Below, in pieces: positions 50,690-64,000 of a stretch of DNA of 64,000 nt. Within the stretch, counting starts at the first letter, position 1. Each line of letters begins with the position of its first letter. The translations under genes and the position numbers were made by a program. This DNA comes from Chamaecrista fasciculata. Lineage: Eukaryota; Streptophyta; Magnoliopsida; Fabales; Fabaceae. The notes under the pieces were generated by a model. That model was given only the letters and a program-made list of their open reading frames with translations, searched no databases and was not told the DNA's origin. The stretch spans positions 17,206 through 81,205 of the forward strand of contig QANZ01013386.1 of the NCBI GenBank assembly GCA_003254925.1. Reading direction: 5' to 3'.

Positions 50690-51665
50690 CTAAAATACTA
50701 CTAGTAATCTAATGATTGGTCACTATATATAATATATATAGTCCATACCCAATTCTGAAACTTCATTGATCCTTTCTTCTCTATTTATTAGAGACCCTTC
50801 AATTTGTACCCCAAATGAACTGTAAAGCTATTCCTTAAAAATTCCTTCTTTTGTGTTTATTGCCAACATCTGATATTCATCATCAGTTTCTGTAACATGT
50901 ATATATATATATTTGTATTTATAATTAATGAACATATATGTATGTATAAAGTAAACCCTAAATTTTGAAAAAAGTAGAGACCAGACTTTTGTACAATCAT
51001 GCAACTTTGTCGGCAAGTTGGAGCTTGATATAGACCCCACATCTCACTTGGGAAGCAAAAAAATTATAAATGCTACTGATTGTGCTGTGCCTCTTTAAAT
51101 CTAAAAGGCTCCTACCCACTGAAACTCAGATAACATCTCTTGCTATATAATATATATATATATATATATATTCATTTGAAAAAAAATATATATATTTTTT
51201 TATTAATTAGACTATTAGAGACTGCTCAAGAAACGGATTCAATTAATAATTGGATTTGGACAAATTAAATAACAAGGAATATCAATATATATATCTCTAA
51301 TAATAAGAATAAAAAAAAGAAAAGGAAAAAAAAAAGAGAAAACACTAAAAGGAACCCATAAAAACTTTATTGATAAGCACAAGCACTAACAAGACCACCA
51401 CCAAAATACCATTATCAAAAGCCCTTCCATCCATTCCAACCCACATTTATAGTTTTCTTTTCACACACCCTACCTAGCTACCCTCTTAATTAATTCCTTC
51501 AAATTAAAGTAATTAACTTCATAATACCTATATATAATACACACACACACACACACACTTGAATATCTCTGACTGAACTATATATCTATATATATATATA
51601 GTCTTCTTCAATTGTCCACAAACACACACACACATAGAGTTCAATCACTGAAATAAAAAAAGAGT
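50690..51665. other. Spacer and upstream region of the 51666 gene
   Basis: AT-rich, with TA tracts near 51150 and 51590 and an AC repeat at about 51539-51559. The promoter of the small gene is probably in the last 200 bp, but I cannot point to one TATA box among the TA repeats. Confidence 0.35.
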
Positions 51666-51995
51666 ATGTTTGGGTTTGTTGGTGCAGTGAGAAGAAACAT
51701 GGAGAACATAAAGAAAAGCTCTAGGGTTGCAGATGAAAGCATGGTGGATGAAGTTGGAAATGGAGATGAGGTTGAAAGAAGAAGAAGAAGAAGAAGAAGG
51801 CAAGGGCATAATGGTACAATCATGAGTGTGATTTTGTATAGTATAATTCATGCTCCAATCTCTATTCTATCTTGTGTTTCTACTCCTAATGCCTCTGATG
51901 GTGTTTGGGTCTCTGGTGCTGATCATTTCTCTCATATTTCTGAGATCAATCATCTCATGGTCAGTGATAGCATGAGATATGCAATTTTGATGTAG
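51666..51995 (+). CDS. Small plant protein of unknown function, single exon
   Basis: 109 aa from ATG 51666. The first half is charged, with an eight-Arg run at 38-45 written almost entirely as AGA codons. A hydrophobic stretch follows at about 51-70 (TIMSVILYSIIHAPISILSC). The C-terminus is WVSGADHFSHISEINHLMVS then DSMRYAILM. This non-repetitive tail looks like a conserved block, with aromatic, His and Met residues unlike random ORF sequence, but I cannot name the family. Function is not assigned. The composition and clean single frame support a real gene; the AGA run could be a microsatellite. Confidence 0.6.
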   Translation: MFGFVGAVRRNMENIKKSSRVADESMVDEVGNGDEVERRRRRRRRQGHNGTIMSVILYSIIHAPISILSCVSTPNASDGVWVSGADHFSHISEINHLMVSDSMRYAILM

Positions 51996-52262
51996 AACCT
52001 ATAAAATATGTCAATAAATTCTAGATTCAATTATATTATCATTATATTGTATACACATATTTACGGTATAGTTTGCTTGAATTGTTACTTTGTTTGGGTC
52101 TGTATATATATATATATCATATATCTCTTCTCCTTCTTCTTTTTATTCTTATCATTGAATTATTGTTTATTAATTTCTCATGGATCGGGGGTTAATTTAT
52201 AGTTTTGGATCATATATAAACGTAGTACGTACACTAGGCGTGAATGATCCTTATATATATAT

Positions 52263-52521
52263 AGTAAACTTGGTCCCTGAAAGATCACCGAACTGACAAC
52301 TCGGTCCCTGAAAGATTGAAATATATAATTTAGTCCCTGAATGATCAAAATGGTATACTATTTAGTCCTTTTTATGGACTAAATAGTATACCGTTTTAAT
52401 TTTTCAAGGACTAAAAAGTATACCGTTTTGATCTTTCAGGGATTAAATTGTATATTTCAATTTTTCAGAAACTAAGTTGTTAGCTCGATGATCTTTCAGG
52501 GACCAAATTATTAGTTTACTC
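52263..52521. mobile_element. Short foldback element in a TA-rich site
   Basis: About 259 bp. The left end AGTAAACTTGGTCCCTGAAA pairs imperfectly with the right end TTTCAGGGACC...GTTTACTC. The arms repeat 'GGTCCCTGAA(A/T)GATC' words and meet at 'tttagtcctttttatggact'. The flanks are TA repeats, so the TSD cannot be read. Confidence 0.65.
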
Positions 52522-52753
52522 ATATATATATATATATATATATATACACATGTGTGTGAAAAAAATTCTACACACATGTGAATTTATAAGTTTTATCTTA
52601 ATTCCTCGCTTCCTCTTCTTTAATTGATCTTCAGCTTCTAATTCTTATGAATTTTCTTAGTATTTCCCTAGAAAGATGAAAAATAGTTTATTAATTATTA
52701 TTATATTTATACCACATAGTTCTTGGTGTATGAAGGAGAATTAAAGATAATTA

Positions 52754-52923
52754 TCTTATATTATATGGCTCCACCCCTTTCTGGTCGTTCATGTTTAAAA
52801 CTATAGTCTATGAAATTAAAAATAAGAGAAAATTTACTATTTGGTCTCTATTTCTTTACTAAGTTAACAATTTAGTCCCTTATTTATTTTACATACATAT
52901 GTTAGGGCACGCAAAACCCCTAG
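52754..52923 (+). mobile_element. Mini Helitron-like element, copy 2 with broken hairpin
   Basis: A 170-bp element starting TCTTATATTATATGG after A and ending CTAG before T. Interior 'aagagaaaatttactatttg', then 'tagtcccttatttattttac', matches copy 1. The left half of the 3' hairpin (TGCGTGCCC) is deleted, so this end could not fold as in copy 1. Confidence 0.68.
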
Positions 52924-55900
52924 TATATATATATATGGTTTTGAGTTGCTGATGTTTTCATTAACAAATATTTAATTAGTTAATTATGGGTATCTTGGTT
53001 TTATTAAATTGTTTGTATATTCGCGTGTTCTATATACACTAGAACCGTTTGTGTAATTAAAGCTAAACTTCCAACTAATATATATGGGTAAGCTAATTTA
53101 TGAGAGTGGGGATTGATACAATGAATCTTGGCAAGTTGGGGAGGAGTACTCTCATGTATATGCTGCCAAAGGAACAAAGAAGAGAGAATAATTAATATGA
53201 GAAAGTAATTAATCAACTCAAGTAATTATAAACAAATTGAATTATTAATTAATTAAGCCCCATATGTAGAAAAAGGGTAGGTAGAAGTGGAACTATCACC
53301 TTTATTTGTTTTGTTTCACTTTAGTTAGTGTCTATGTCAAGGATATAATCAGTGGAGTAACAAGAGATTCCTCTTCTATTTATTGTCACTTTGCCTTTTT
53401 TTTAATATATCTTTTATAATTAATTATCGAATCCAACAAACTGCTTCAGGCTATGATTTTAACCGGGCTATTTAATTTGTATAGTAACACAGGAAAGCAT
53501 ACTCTACAGAATATATCTTAATCTTGTTTATAATTTTCAATTATCTTGATATGTTTCTCATTATGATTGAACAATTTAACTTTGATTGTGCGCGTCCATC
53601 AATTAATTAAAGATACGAGGAAATTAACCTAATTGGCGTTTCATATTTGGACATTTTTTTTATGTAAAGTAATGATCTTTAATTTATATATATACATAAA
53701 ATAAATATTAATCCGCAACTTACATATTATCGTAATGTCGTTTTCAATATATATAAATAATTTATTAGATCTCAATTTCCCAATTGTGGTGGGAATTGGG
53801 ACTTTTGGGTTACCTTGGCTTAATAAGTACACTTCTCCAATCTAATCACTACATAATGGACTTCCTTAATTTTGATGGGGTTAACAAAGTTATATGTTAT
53901 TAATTCGAAATTTATTTGAATTTTACTTGCATCGCACGTACACCTGATTATGATAATATATAGTGAGAGTCTCTTAACAAGTAACTGTATTAACAAATTA
54001 ATGCCTTAAATTCGTGACCTTACTTAAATGTTATAAAGTCAGTTACTATACTTGAATTAATTTATTTTTAATTAGTCCATAAGAAAAGTTATATGTTTAG
54101 AGGATCTAAATTATAATCACACTCTTATGCTTCATATTCATGCTCCTTTAATTAAGTCTCAACTTTTCTTTTTAAACGTTTAAACTTATTTACTTGTGTT
54201 AATATTTCAACCTATTTAGCTGGTTAATAACTAAGATTTTGAGTTTTATTAATAATAAGGGCAAGATGCATAAATCATCCTTAAACTTTAGCTCTCTTAA
54301 TAATATACTTGTTAGTTGTCTTTTATTAACTCAATAATTTTTTAGGGACTAAATTGTTAATTTATTTATAAAAGTATATTGTTTAATTTGTTCAAGGATT
54401 AATACGATCTATTTCGTTTTAATTTTCAGTTATTAGTTTATTCTAATATAGTAATATTAAACATAGCCACAAATTATAACTAATGATATAACTTCAAACC
54501 GGCAACATGCACGTATACGTACGTATACGTAGTACTGAAATTTGCCGCAATATCAATGTATCAAGGCAATGTACGTATAATAAAACAGAAGTTCCATTTA
54601 CATTTACTATTTTTGGTGTTAACTATAATTAATTAATCCTTATTGGGTACGTACAATTGGATCGACAAGAAAAGTACCATCGGCACATTTGCTAATTCCA
54701 ACAATAATTTTTGTGAAAACTGTACATATAATTTTTGTTTTCTGTTTGCTTTAAGTCAAAAAAAAAAAAACATATATATAGAGTATAGACCATAAAAGAA
54801 GAAATAATTAGAAAAAGAAAAAACTAAAAGGAGTGAAAAACAAAGCACGTGATTGTGCATAAATTGAAAGTGGGAAACAAAATGAGAAAAGAGTCAACTG
54901 AAAATAGCTCTATCTTGTCTTGTATGTCCCAAGATTTTAATTATATGTGCCAACCATTGTGCATATTAAGTGGTGGCGACTGCTGACTCTACATTATATG
55001 CATAATATATATCTCAATAATTACTTTATATTAAATAAATTTAATTAATATACACTAATAACCGATATGAGCATAAGTCCTTAGGAGAATCACACCCTAA
55101 AAGCTAGTTGTTGAGGTTGGAGAGCCCAAGGCCACCCGACATGGGACTCTTATCATTACATATCCATTTGAAAGCCCACGTCCACGGCGGCCCACACCAT
55201 TGACACTGGTCCATTGGTAGCTCTTTCCACTTTTAGCGGCTCCATACAACTTCCAATATTCGGCACAACGCATTGTACGTACCTTAATCCAGCCTATAGA
55301 TCGCCCTCTCCGTGTCGGTCGACTCTCAATAAAAATACCAATTCATACGAGTATCAGTCCTTAAGAGAACCACACCCCAAAAGTTAGTTGTTGAGGTTGT
55401 AGAGCCCAAAACTTTATATGATGTTTTACCTTCAGCTAACCACCCAATGTAGAACTCGTATCAATAACTCAGTAAGCAATTTATAAACACATTCTTAATT
55501 ATTATGATTTTTCTAAAGTCTAAACACATATTACTTATTATAATTCGTATTATTTATCTTAGATTAATTTCATAGTGGGAGTTTACATAAATTTTTTATT
55601 GTTCTTTCGTGAACCTGACTTTTTATTACTTTTAGTCACTTAATTATATAAAAACATTATCATATTATTCTTAAAAGTATATATTATTAAATAAAATCAA
55701 TCTAGAATTCCATTAAATTGATCAGTACATGCATGTTATTAAATTAAAAGTTATACATTTATATACATATATAAATTGATTCTTAAGTAATGATTCGATG
55801 GATCAACCTCGTATTATATATATATTGACTGAACCTTTTAATTTGTGATAAGGTATTTAATTAATTTGTTGCATAGCCTGACCACGAATATTGTGTCAAC

Positions 55901-58900
55901 CATTAAAATTATATGAATCACAATTATTTAAGCCTGAAAATAAATAAATATACATGTAGTTTAAATTTTGTATTGTAGTTTATAACATTACTTTTGATAT
56001 GTATGTGGGATGTGGGATACGTCTCATCACACATTGAGTGACCGAAAAACAAAAGAAACCTATGGTCCTAAGTTTAAAGGAATATATTCTGGTAATAAAT
56101 AATTAATTAACTCTCCTTCGCATACGTGTATTCTTTTGTAACACAATCATTTCTGATCAACGTTTTTGGTTAATTATATTATAATGAACACATTATGTAG
56201 AATAATCTTAATTGCACTATAATTTAAGATATATTTGTATATATGTACAATTTATGAGAATATTTTTGTTTTTAAATGAAATTCTCTCAAATCTCAATTG
56301 CCAGTTTATTTGGAAAATTGTGTTAAAACAATAGTTTGTTAAATATACACAAACTCAAAGACTATATATAAATATCAGTTGAGAGACTAAAGTTTTCTAT
56401 ATAAATATAATCTATTATTATGCAACAAATTGAGAGATAAATGTAGAATTGTAGACTCATAACGCACTTCAATTTATGGGGTCCATTATTTATGCAAAAA
56501 CCACTATAAGTATATTTAAGTGAATCTCATTGACTCTTCATTAAATTTTTTTTTTTTTGTCTTCTTTTTCACATAATATTTGTCACACTTTTCATTTGCA
56601 TTACAGCAGGATTCAGATCTATCCAGAACAGACATCGATCAATATATACAGGTATTCTCATCTTTTGTACATGCAATTTGTACCTGGAATCGTAAAGCTA
56701 ACGCAATTGAGATTCCTAATTAATTAGCCAAAACTTTCTAAACTCAAATAATTGCACTTCTCCTACCTCATGTGCTGATATGATTTTATCATATAGCTCA
56801 TTAATTAATTAATTTTATTCAACACATGCCCTTTCAGCCACCAAAATCATTAATTATTGGATATAGATAGTTTCATTCTGACAAAATTAATTTTCAATGC
56901 TCTTTTCATCATATGGTATTGATGTCTAGAAAATAATTATTATAAAAATAAAATTTGAGGTGATTCAATTTCAAAATTAACATAATTGACTCCTTGAAAC
57001 GTCGTCGTCCACCTTTCTTCTTAAAAGGCCACATCTGAGGGTAGTTTAGGCATTAGATTGACAGGAATATAGATAAATATCAAATAAATCTGCTCAAAGA
57101 AAATAGTTTCCAGTTCTTTTGGGTGATACAAAATTTCCAGTTCTTTTTTTTGTTTGGTTATGAGAAAGGTTTATCTTTAACTAATAAAAAAATTCCAATT
57201 AAAACTGATTGTGGAATTAAGGGTGTGTTTTGTTGTGTGCCTAGAGCCCAACTTCAATGATGGCTTGGTGCCATAGTGCAAACCCTTATTTTCACATTAA
57301 AGAAGTTTTTTTAATATAATATTTAATTGAAATCGAAAACCCTTAAATTTCCCCAAATCAATTTTAGTTCAAGAATTTCATATTTTCCATAAAGGGAGCT
57401 TATACTTTACCCAAATCATTTTCCTATATTGTCTATTATACTTAATCACAATCCCATCCTTTTGATTTTCTTTTATATGAGTGCATTTTCTTTTGATTTA
57501 CCTTTATTAGAAACACAAATGATCAAAATGTCGTAATTCCCAGCACTTTATATATGAAAAAAAAAGGGAAGTAAAAGAAGAAGAATAGCGAAGTATGAGC
57601 CAAGAAGGAATATGATACATGGTGGAAAAACTCAATTTAGAATCCACCATATGTCCAGAGTTTGTCATATTCTACTTGGATTAATCATAACACAATATAC
57701 TCCAAATCATATATATAAAAGATATTTCAAAGTTTGTCATATCATTAAGGGAGGGTGGAGGATTAAAAGAAGAAAGCGCAAAAAAAGTAGAAAAGAAAAA
57801 GTGAAATGTTAGGCTCAAAGGTGCAAGCTGAGGCAATAGTATTAGTATACTCGTTTTTAGCTTCATTTGTCTTTATTATGTAGTATCTCCCTCCTGTGAA
57901 CTAACTATTCAAGCAGGACTGTCTTTTTTGTCTCAGTCAAAGGTGGAAATTGAGTAATTGACAGTAGTGGTGAAAATAATCGAGATAATCAAAACACCAA
58001 TTGGTAGCCACTGAGTTTTTTAAGGGATACTTACAACGAAATAAAGTGGCTTTTTGTGTATTTATGCTGTCTTTTGCTTAGAGAATAGCCAGCTAATGCA
58101 CACTATTTCCACCCTCACACTCACACTTCTTGTCATTTTATCATGTATATATATATATATAGCTGCATAGATGAGAGCCATGAGACAAAGAAGGGGTTAA
58201 ACTTAAACTACATATTATATAAAAAAGGAAAACCATGTGTAGAATTGATTCTTGATAATGACTAGGCAATATGCGCTAATTGATTGCTGCATATGCACAG
58301 TGGATCATAATCATCATATATATAGCAGTTTTCCCTTTAATTTATAATCATATGTCACCATCAAAGCTCATAAAATAAGGAAAAGAGACACGCAAAATTG
58401 CCACTATATGTCATGTATAATGATTAGTCTAAGCATAGGCACCTTCCAAACCATTCTGTCAAAATTTGTATATGGTTCTTCAACACACAACATTACTTTT
58501 CTAGGTGTTTGGAGGTACTGAATTTCAGCGTGAAATTTCATTCCTGAAAGTAGGCTAGGCACAGCAAGCTATTTGAGGCACACAAGAACGAATCTCATAA
58601 ACTAGTGTTTCAGAGTACAATACATGGATGCTTGAGTACAGCAAGCAATTATTTCTATTATTAAATGCTTTCACAAGTACATAGCACATATATAGCCATA
58701 CCCAAAAAAGAAATTGATGTTCCTTTGATTACTTTCCAAACCATTAGCTTCTGTAATCTTTGCACATAAGCTTTGATAACTTAAAAAACAAAATCTTGGT
58801 TAGCGTTAAGTCCAAAATCTTAATAAATTAGAAAAAAAAAAAACTGTGGCCTTACTCCATGCATGGTAATTTTAACTTCTATATTTTTTCGGGGAGAAAT

Positions 58901-59482
58901 AATCATCTGAACAAATCCAGAAGATATTACCTTTTTCTCGTATTTCATAAAGAATTTCACAACTAATTATTGTCATCCATGTACTTTCCAAGTTAAAATG
59001 TAGTATTGGTATTGCTCAGGTGCTAGAACGCTGCAGAAGAACTTGATATCCCCATATTGGTAAAACAATAGCCTAACCCGAAGACCAGGTCTGCATGGTT
59101 ACTATACTCTTGTAAATGACTATTTGAACTTATCCCAAAATGATCAGCTCAGCATGAGAATGCTGTTTCTCAGCAGATTAATTCAAGGAATCTTTCACAA
59201 AATTGCCATGATCATAGTCCACATACAAAATATTGCACCGGTGAAGACGGTAGAAGGACCAGTGGAAAACATTTACATCTCTTTTCAAAGCTTTTCTTAC
59301 TCCACATTCGATCTTTTGCCTTCCAAGGCATTAAACAATAGTATCTTCATCACCATACTCGACCTTCCTAATTGATTTCACTGGATATGTGTACATGGAT
59401 GATTCACCATTGAGGGGGGTGATATTTTATGACCAATGGTACATATAGGGAGATGTGTATATATCCTGCCCTTGGATCAATC
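52924..59482. other. Gene-poor AT-rich spacer
   Basis: No gene supported. It holds TA tracts, a direct repeat near 55062-55410, and plain AT-rich DNA. From about 59000 the sequence is less AT-rich and probably includes the 3' UTR of the MAG2-like gene. Confidence 0.4.
55062..55410. repeat. 65-bp direct repeats, 280 bp apart
   Basis: Copies at about 55066-55131 and 55346-55410 share 'agtccttaggagaatcacac' and 'agttgttgaggttggagagc' with a few changes. The spacer is less AT-rich than its surroundings. This arrangement might be a relic of a small LTR-type element (TRIM), but no primer-binding site or TG...CA ends were found. Confidence 0.45.
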
Positions 59483-62400
59483 TCACTTCAATGCATTTGC
59501 AAAAATTCTGTTTCTCACAACTTGGGAAGCCTGATTGACTGATAGATGAGAAATACCATGAAGGCGCAAACATCTTGTTCTATTTTCACCATTGGATAAA
59601 AGTACTTGCAAGTGCCTTACCTCTTCCTCTTCCATTTTTAAAATCTTAAGTATCTCTTTGATACAAGGGAAAAATGCTTGAGGACGAGCACAGAAGGGCT
59701 GAAATATAAAGAAAAGTGCTTGCATATCAGCACCAAATTGATTGATCCCCTTCCCAGAGAATCGGATTTCACTTGCGGCAAAGCGGCGAGAAATATAATG
59801 ATCTAGCCCGTCAGCCATACTTCTCCACAAGTCCGAGAAGTCCTTTGTGTTGAGATTTGTCCTTACAACATGAAGCAGACTTTTTAAAGCATCCAAGGCA
59901 TCAACAAAGTCAACAGATACTACTAAATCAATCGCCTCTGACTCTGACACACCAACTATATTTTTGTCATCTTGCTCTTGCTCAAAGTGATATTTGTTTT
60001 GAACATAATCGCAAGCTTTCATCTCAAATTGACGAAGAATGACGGTAATAATCTCCATAAGCCAGTTTATCTCCATTTCAGACAAGCTTTTTATTTCTTC
60101 GTCAAAAAAGGAACCTCTATCCATTATATCATCTCCTCTGGGCTTGCTAGAATCATTTTCAGCAATTTTCATCTCCAAATATTCCACAGTGTCACTCCAT
60201 TCTTGCAGTTTAGCTTCAACATATCTGGCAGCATTTACCAAACCACACACTCTAACAATGGCATCATCATCTGGATTGTCAGGATGCAATTCAGTCATTT
60301 TGAATCGCAAGAGCAATATCTTAAAGAAATACCAGAGGAATCTTCCTGCTGTAGATCTAATAAATTGGGCTCGTGACACAATGGATGGCATAGTTTGGCA
60401 GCGTTCAGTCATCTCCCACACATTTTTAAGGCAAGACTCTGCAATAGGAGGAGCTCTGTGGTCTTCGACAGTAGAAACCATGTAATGCCCAGATTCCAGA
60501 TCAATGCCAAACCCAGATTTATCTTTTTTATCGATCCTCCAACCCTTCTCCTCTTTTAGTTCTATTTTAAGTTTCTTTGAGGCATTTTTGAACTCTAATT
60601 TTGCCCAGATTTTAAGCCAATCAAGCCTATTGCAGAATATTGTTAGTACCGATATGCCCCTTGAGAGCCCCTCAAACCTTTCAGACTCTGTCAAGAAGAG
60701 ACAAGTGTCTAGATTAACAAGAGACTGCATCTGTTTATCAAAAGCAACAATAAGGTCTATCAGGTGAAGCCAAGAAGACATAGCATCAAGTTTCATATCC
60801 GTTACTTTGTATCTTTCAGCAAGCACAGAGAAGATTCTTTTTTCCAGAAAGCTAGAAAGCATTTGGACCATTGCAAAGACCCATGCCTCTTTAGCACTAC
60901 AGCTGATAAGTCTTGCCCTATCTATCAGGGGTTGCAAGACATCATCAACTCCTGAAATAAAATCTTTACTAACTCTGTAAACCAGAGCAAATATATATTC
61001 AGGCTGTTCAATCCAATTGGAAAAATGGTGTTCCATCCTTGATGCAATAGGAGACACCAGTTCATCAATGGCCCAGAGCTGTATATTGTGCTTCTTTTGT
61101 TTAATGAAATTATGATGTCTTTCTTCTCTTCTTGTTTGCAGATGTTGCAAAGAACAAAGAGCTATAAAGCTTTCTGAGTAACTTCTCCTTTTGTCTTCTT
61201 GCATTAGAACTAGTGGGTTGGGAAGACCTGCAGTTTGCCCACTTCCAATTTTTGATGGTAGCAATTTTGGTGGCCACCCAAGAGAGGCAAGAAGTGCACG
61301 GTGATCTGCAAAAACTTGTGGCCGTAGAGCAGCCAATATTTTGTCTACTCTATTGTCAACAGACCTCACAAGGCTATGCCATTGAGAATGGAATTTTACA
61401 GCAGTGATCAACACGTCTTCAATGTCATTCATTGCTTTTATGGCCTGAAGCAACTTATCTGACTTTCTTGCAGTATCCTGCGTCACAAAGTACATTTGTG
61501 TCTAACAGTCTACCACTAAAAATGACTTACTCTTCCAATATACATCCATCAACTAAGAGATAGAAAAGAATTATTACAGTAGAGATTGGTGAACTTGAGA
61601 TCTTCTTGGAAAATAAATTCCCAGTGTGGCGAGCCAGAACAAAGAGAGCAGCATCTTCAAGATCTCCAACAAGACCTTCCAACTGTAGAGCAGCCTCTGA
61701 GACAATAAGTAAGGTAAACTTTACAGCTAGCTAGGTCACGATGCAGGCAAGACCAAAGGCATTGGTAATTTCATTAAAGACAACAAAAGCTTCCTGTTAA
61801 AGACACAATGTTGATACACACATCACCCGGAAAAAAAAAAAAAGAAGCTTTTATCAATGGATTCCCTTCTGTCAATGCCCAGTATTATAACCTCTAAAGC
61901 ATACCGGATGTCTAAAGGAACATCGAAGACCTTCATAGTAGGAAAAACTAACAAAGTTACCAAATAGAAAATACATATAAAGCTGAATTAATAGGACTAA
62001 GATATCATAATAAAACCATCGTTTAAGAAAAAAGATAATGTGTATTAAATGACCACTAAGAAACTGCCTAATGCGCAACGAATTTTGTATATTGATAGCA
62101 TTCCTCAAATTCTACAGTAATGATAATGGCCATGCATCATTTGAAATCCCGTAAAATCACACTTGTGAACATCAACAACAATAAATGAACACAAAAGAAC
62201 ACGAATACACAGAGTCTCTCAACTTACCAACATAACTGCGAATAGACTCAATCCGCTTCAGTTCCTTGGCCAGTCGCGGAAGCTCCTCATTCAACAGCCT
62301 TCGGAATTTCTTGGAACCAATCGCATCTAAGATTCCAAAAAACACAAAATTAGTAAGAGGGAAAAAAAAAAGAAAGAAATCAAAACCACAGATAATGAAA

Positions 62401-62698
62401 AGGTTGCAACAAAATACTGACGCGTGGAAGTGCGAAGGCTGAGATTCTGCAGGTCGCGATTGAGATTGTCAAGAGCTGATTTCGAGGAGAAGGAACGGGA
62501 AATCCAGGAAACGACGCGTTTGGTGAGATCATTGTGAAGGTTTTGGAGATGAGCGTCTAATTGAGCGCACTGTAGGGTCAAGGAGGAAGAGAGAAGAGAG
62601 GAATTTGAAAGCAAATCTTGAGAGGTTGAGAAATGGTGATTGAGAAACCCTAGATGATGAGGAGAGAGATCGGAGAAAGCAGAAGAGTGAGGCTCCAT
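59483..62698 (-). CDS. RINT1/TIP20-family vesicle tethering protein, MAG2-like
   Basis: Spliced product of 829 aa. Exons in transcript order: 62698-62422, 62326-62228, 61696-61578, 61477-59483. The last exon alone encodes 664 aa. It starts MEPHSSAFSDLSPHHLGFLN and has a helical N-terminus (ELPRLAKELKRIESIRSYV, LEGLVGDLEDAALFVLARH). The RINT1_TIP1 domain follows, with SLGWPPKLLPS, LWAIDELVSPI, WLHLIDLIVAFDKQMQSLV, LQEWSDTVEYLEMKIAEN and a conserved end. In Arabidopsis this family has two members, MAG2 and its relative MAG2L; MAG2 forms a Dsl1-like ER tether with MIP1-3 for Golgi-to-ER traffic and storage-protein export. The Dsl1 role for this gene is inferred from family. Similarity is better described as MAG2-like than as MAG2 itself. 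Start is the first ATG of the open frame. Confidence 0.9.
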
Positions 62699-64000
62699 TG
62701 TTGTTCGTAACTGCTATGATTCTTTCACTTTCTATTTCTTTCGTTTTCTTGCTTATAAGCTTTCTTTCTACACTTGTAATTTATCAAATTTCAAAGCTTC
62801 GTTTTATATCGATATGAATATATGAATATGATATGAATATGATAGTGATACCCATGACGGTGAAATGAAATGAAATATACAATTTTTCGCGGTTTGATTT
62901 CTTACCATGTGACATGTTGTTGTTGCTAATATTACATTTGCTTTTTTACAGTTTTTGGTTAGACTTATTAAAATGAAATGTTAGTTGGATTGAGATATCT
63001 AATTATATATAGATAAAGTTTTAAATTTGATTTTTATTAAAAAAATATATTTATTTTAAGTCGAATATTCATTTTAATCCATTATCTTTATTTCAAAAGT
63101 TATTAAATAATCTCACAAACACTAAAAAAGTGTGTTGAGATAATTTGAAAATAGTCACTATTTTAGCTTGACTAAGAACTTTCACTAATTTAAGTATGGG
63201 AAGTGTATCACAACACGGCAAAAGCACGGTAGAGGAATTATTGCCTGGTCAGAATGTGATTCATCATTCTCAAAAATATTATCTTTGAAGGAATAAATAA
63301 TTTATGTTTATAGTAAAATTAGAAATAAAAATTATATTATTAATATTAAATATTAAAAATTAATTTTAGAACAAATTGAAAAATAAAGAAAACAAGTTTA
63401 TTTTACTTTTATTATTTTAAGGCCCAATCTGCTTATCTTAGTAAACAGTGAACACTAAACACAGCAATAATAACTAACAATTTTTTATAATTTGAAAATA
63501 CAAAATAAATAATATATGAAATAATAATATGTTTGTCTGTCATTTCCAACATGTAGACCGCACGTTTCAAAGGTACACTTTTCAGCTTAATTGGTCACCA
63601 ACCATGTTTACAGAAGGAAGAAGAAGACCATGAACCACCGAGTACATTTTTAAAAGTACTAAACTTACATGGTTACTTATATTTTTTATTAGAATTTTTT
63701 TATAAAAATATTTAGGATTCTAATCTTTGAACGTTAAATTATATATAAAAAAAAGTTTTTTATGATCTGTTTAACTTGTTTTATCTTGTTTTGCTGCCTT
63801 TTGTTTTTGCTGGTGGTTCTTCTTTCTTTTGTAATGCTGGTCTTCTTTCCTTTGTATACTGCTCTGTTTTTCACTTTTTTGGCAACAGCAATTCTGCCGT
63901 ATTTTCCTTTTTTGCACAGACATTGTAAATCTTCATTGATTATCTAATGTAATTTGCACTATTTATACAAAAAAAAAAAGGAATAATTTAATAACAAAAA
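62699..64000. other. Upstream region of the MAG2-like gene and distal spacer
   Basis: The first 100-200 bp, CT-rich on plus, are the likely promoter/leader of the minus-strand gene. The rest is AT-rich. 63740-63985 is T/C-rich and ends in an A run ('ctatttatacaaaaaaaaaa'), which resembles the 3' end of a LINE but has no coding motif that I recognise. Confidence 0.35.

Noticed and set aside
53150..53175. miR399-like word TGCCAAAGGA
   Set aside because: Similarity ends after ten bases and no matching star strand or stable fold-back was visible nearby.
59857..60485. Plus-strand ORFs opposite the MAG2-like exon
   Set aside because: They are antisense shadows of the 664-codon exon, with no family match.

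Overview
The window is nuclear DNA from a flowering plant, most likely a eudicot, in a draft assembly with one 213-bp run of N. The evidence is AT-rich intergenic DNA, short GT-AG introns, plant-only gene families (RLCK-VII kinase, CIPK, NHL/LEA-2, TGD2), an Au SINE, a Ty1/copia leader and many small DNA transposons. The sequence alone does not fix the species.

Layout. 256-374: last exon of an oligoribonuclease gene (+). 2543-7062: complete 11-exon VPS26 retromer gene (+); its intron 10 holds a Stowaway-like MITE and a tRNA-derived SINE. 8962-10886: 5-exon TGD2 gene (-), tail to tail with VPS26. 13352-17810: 14-exon CIPK3/26-type calcium-sensor kinase (-). 19.4-34.5 kb: gene-poor, with a 60-bp tandem array running into the gap, a decayed copia gag with its leader and PBS, a long foldback element and other transposons. 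34776-37411: RLCK-VII (PBL/APK2-like) kinase (+) with an Au SINE in intron 5. 38.5-45.8 kb: NHL (LEA-2) cluster, one intact gene (43435-44241, -) and four decayed relatives, broken up by transposons. 46-59 kb: AT-rich, with Helitron-like miniatures, MITEs and one small single-exon gene at 51666-51995. 59483-62698: MAG2-like/RINT1 tethering gene (-).

The genes do not form one pathway. Several act in membrane traffic or lipid transport (VPS26, MAG2-like, TGD2) and two are signalling kinases, but their proximity looks incidental.

The most distinctive content is the set of short foldback elements whose arms are built from iterated TTTTGGTCC-type words. For six of them I can read an exact or 8/9 nine-base target-site duplication (TSD) directly, and a seventh has an 11-base duplication. 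This points to non-autonomous Mutator-like (MULE) transposons. A related element at 26389-27156 has long arms and a GC-rich loop, and a partial relative at 23161 has expanded its arm into at least seven near-identical 60-bp units. I see no convincing new enzyme system. The novelty is in repeat architecture and in the NHL decay series.
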